Source: Bordetella parapertussis
Lineage (GTDB): Bacteria; Pseudomonadota; Gammaproteobacteria; Burkholderiales; Burkholderiaceae_C
Assembly: GCA_945899335.1 (NCBI GenBank)
Contig: CAMDIP010000096.1
Span: 1-5,695, forward strand
Reading direction: 5' to 3'
Length of the DNA stretch: 5,695 bases
Made by a program: the position numbers and the translations under genes. The first letter of the stretch is position 1, and every line of letters begins with the position of its first letter. Shown here piece by piece: positions 5,607 to 5,695 of the stretch. The notes beneath the pieces were generated by a model that was not told the origin of the DNA, searched no databases, and worked only from the letters and a program-made list of their open reading frames with translations.

Positions 5607-5695
5607 CGCCACGCTCGTCATGACCTTGGCAGCCAAGCGCATGGCCTCGCGCACAGGTTGAGGCAAGGCAATAGCACCGGCTTTTTGCGCATCAG
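5595..5695 (-). CDS. coq7: Coq7-like demethoxyubiquinone hydroxylase (C-terminal fragment)
   Basis: Only the last 32 codons and the stop are in the window; the gene enters from the right edge. The visible residues are DAQKAGAIALPQPVREAMRL followed by AAKVMTSVAHRV. The pattern L-P-x-P-V-x-x-x-M-x-x-x-(A/S)-x-x-M-T-x-x-A-x-R-(I/V)-stop is what I recall for the C-terminus of bacterial Coq7 (di-iron 3-demethoxyubiquinol 3-hydroxylase, a late step of ubiquinone synthesis at the inner membrane). The di-iron ligands lie outside the visible part, so the call rests on this short tail and its place beside an OsmC-family gene. The stop is 3 nt from the convergent osmC-like stop. Confidence 0.6.
   Translation of the reverse strand, partial: DAQKAGAIALPQPVREAMRLAAKVMTSVAHRV

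Noticed and set aside
1..5695. Mobile element, CRISPR array, tRNA or phage traces
   Set aside because: No transposase, terminal repeats, regular spaced repeats or tRNA-like folds were seen. Gene order and composition look like stable core chromosome.

Overview
The window looks like chromosomal DNA of a betaproteobacterium, probably order Burkholderiales and perhaps near Comamonadaceae. This is inferred from moderately GC-rich coding sequence, the style of the type II secretion (T2SS) pseudopilins, a biosynthetic-type IlvA with two regulatory subdomains, and the grouping ilvA / OsmC-family gene / coq7-like gene. The exact genus cannot be read from the sequence.

Left part (1-2712, minus strand): five tightly packed T2SS genes in the order gspG-gspH-gspI-gspJ-gspK. 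They encode the major pseudopilin and the four minor pseudopilins. gspK runs off the left edge. All five carry a prepilin leader ending in Gly and a hydrophobic N-terminal helix. G, H, I and J have Glu at mature position 5; K lacks it, as is usual for GspK. Gaps between genes are from 14 nt down to a 4-nt overlap, so they form one transcription unit.

Centre (2759-3241, plus strand): a short gspC-like gene is divergent from gspG across about 46 bp. It encodes a one-pass inner-membrane protein with a periplasmic homology region and no PDZ domain. It should link the inner-membrane platform to the outer-membrane secretin. An 89-bp stretch separates its end from the end of ilvA.

Right part: ilvA (3331-4944, minus) encodes threonine deaminase, the first step from threonine to isoleucine. 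It is divergent from a YhfA-like OsmC-family gene (5142-5591, plus). That gene converges, with a 3-nt gap, on the C-terminus of a coq7-like ubiquinone-biosynthesis hydroxylase gene (5595 to the right edge, minus).

The coding content is conventional. The most unusual signal is in the ilvA-osmC intergenic region. A strong intrinsic-terminator structure, oriented towards ilvA, lies only about 30 nt before the ilvA start codon. It is preceded by a second hairpin, a mutually exclusive alternative pairing, a plausible promoter and a short Ile-rich reading frame. This suggests a conditional-termination leader (attenuator or riboregulator) or a short terminated RNA. No mobile elements, CRISPR arrays, tRNA or rRNA genes were seen.
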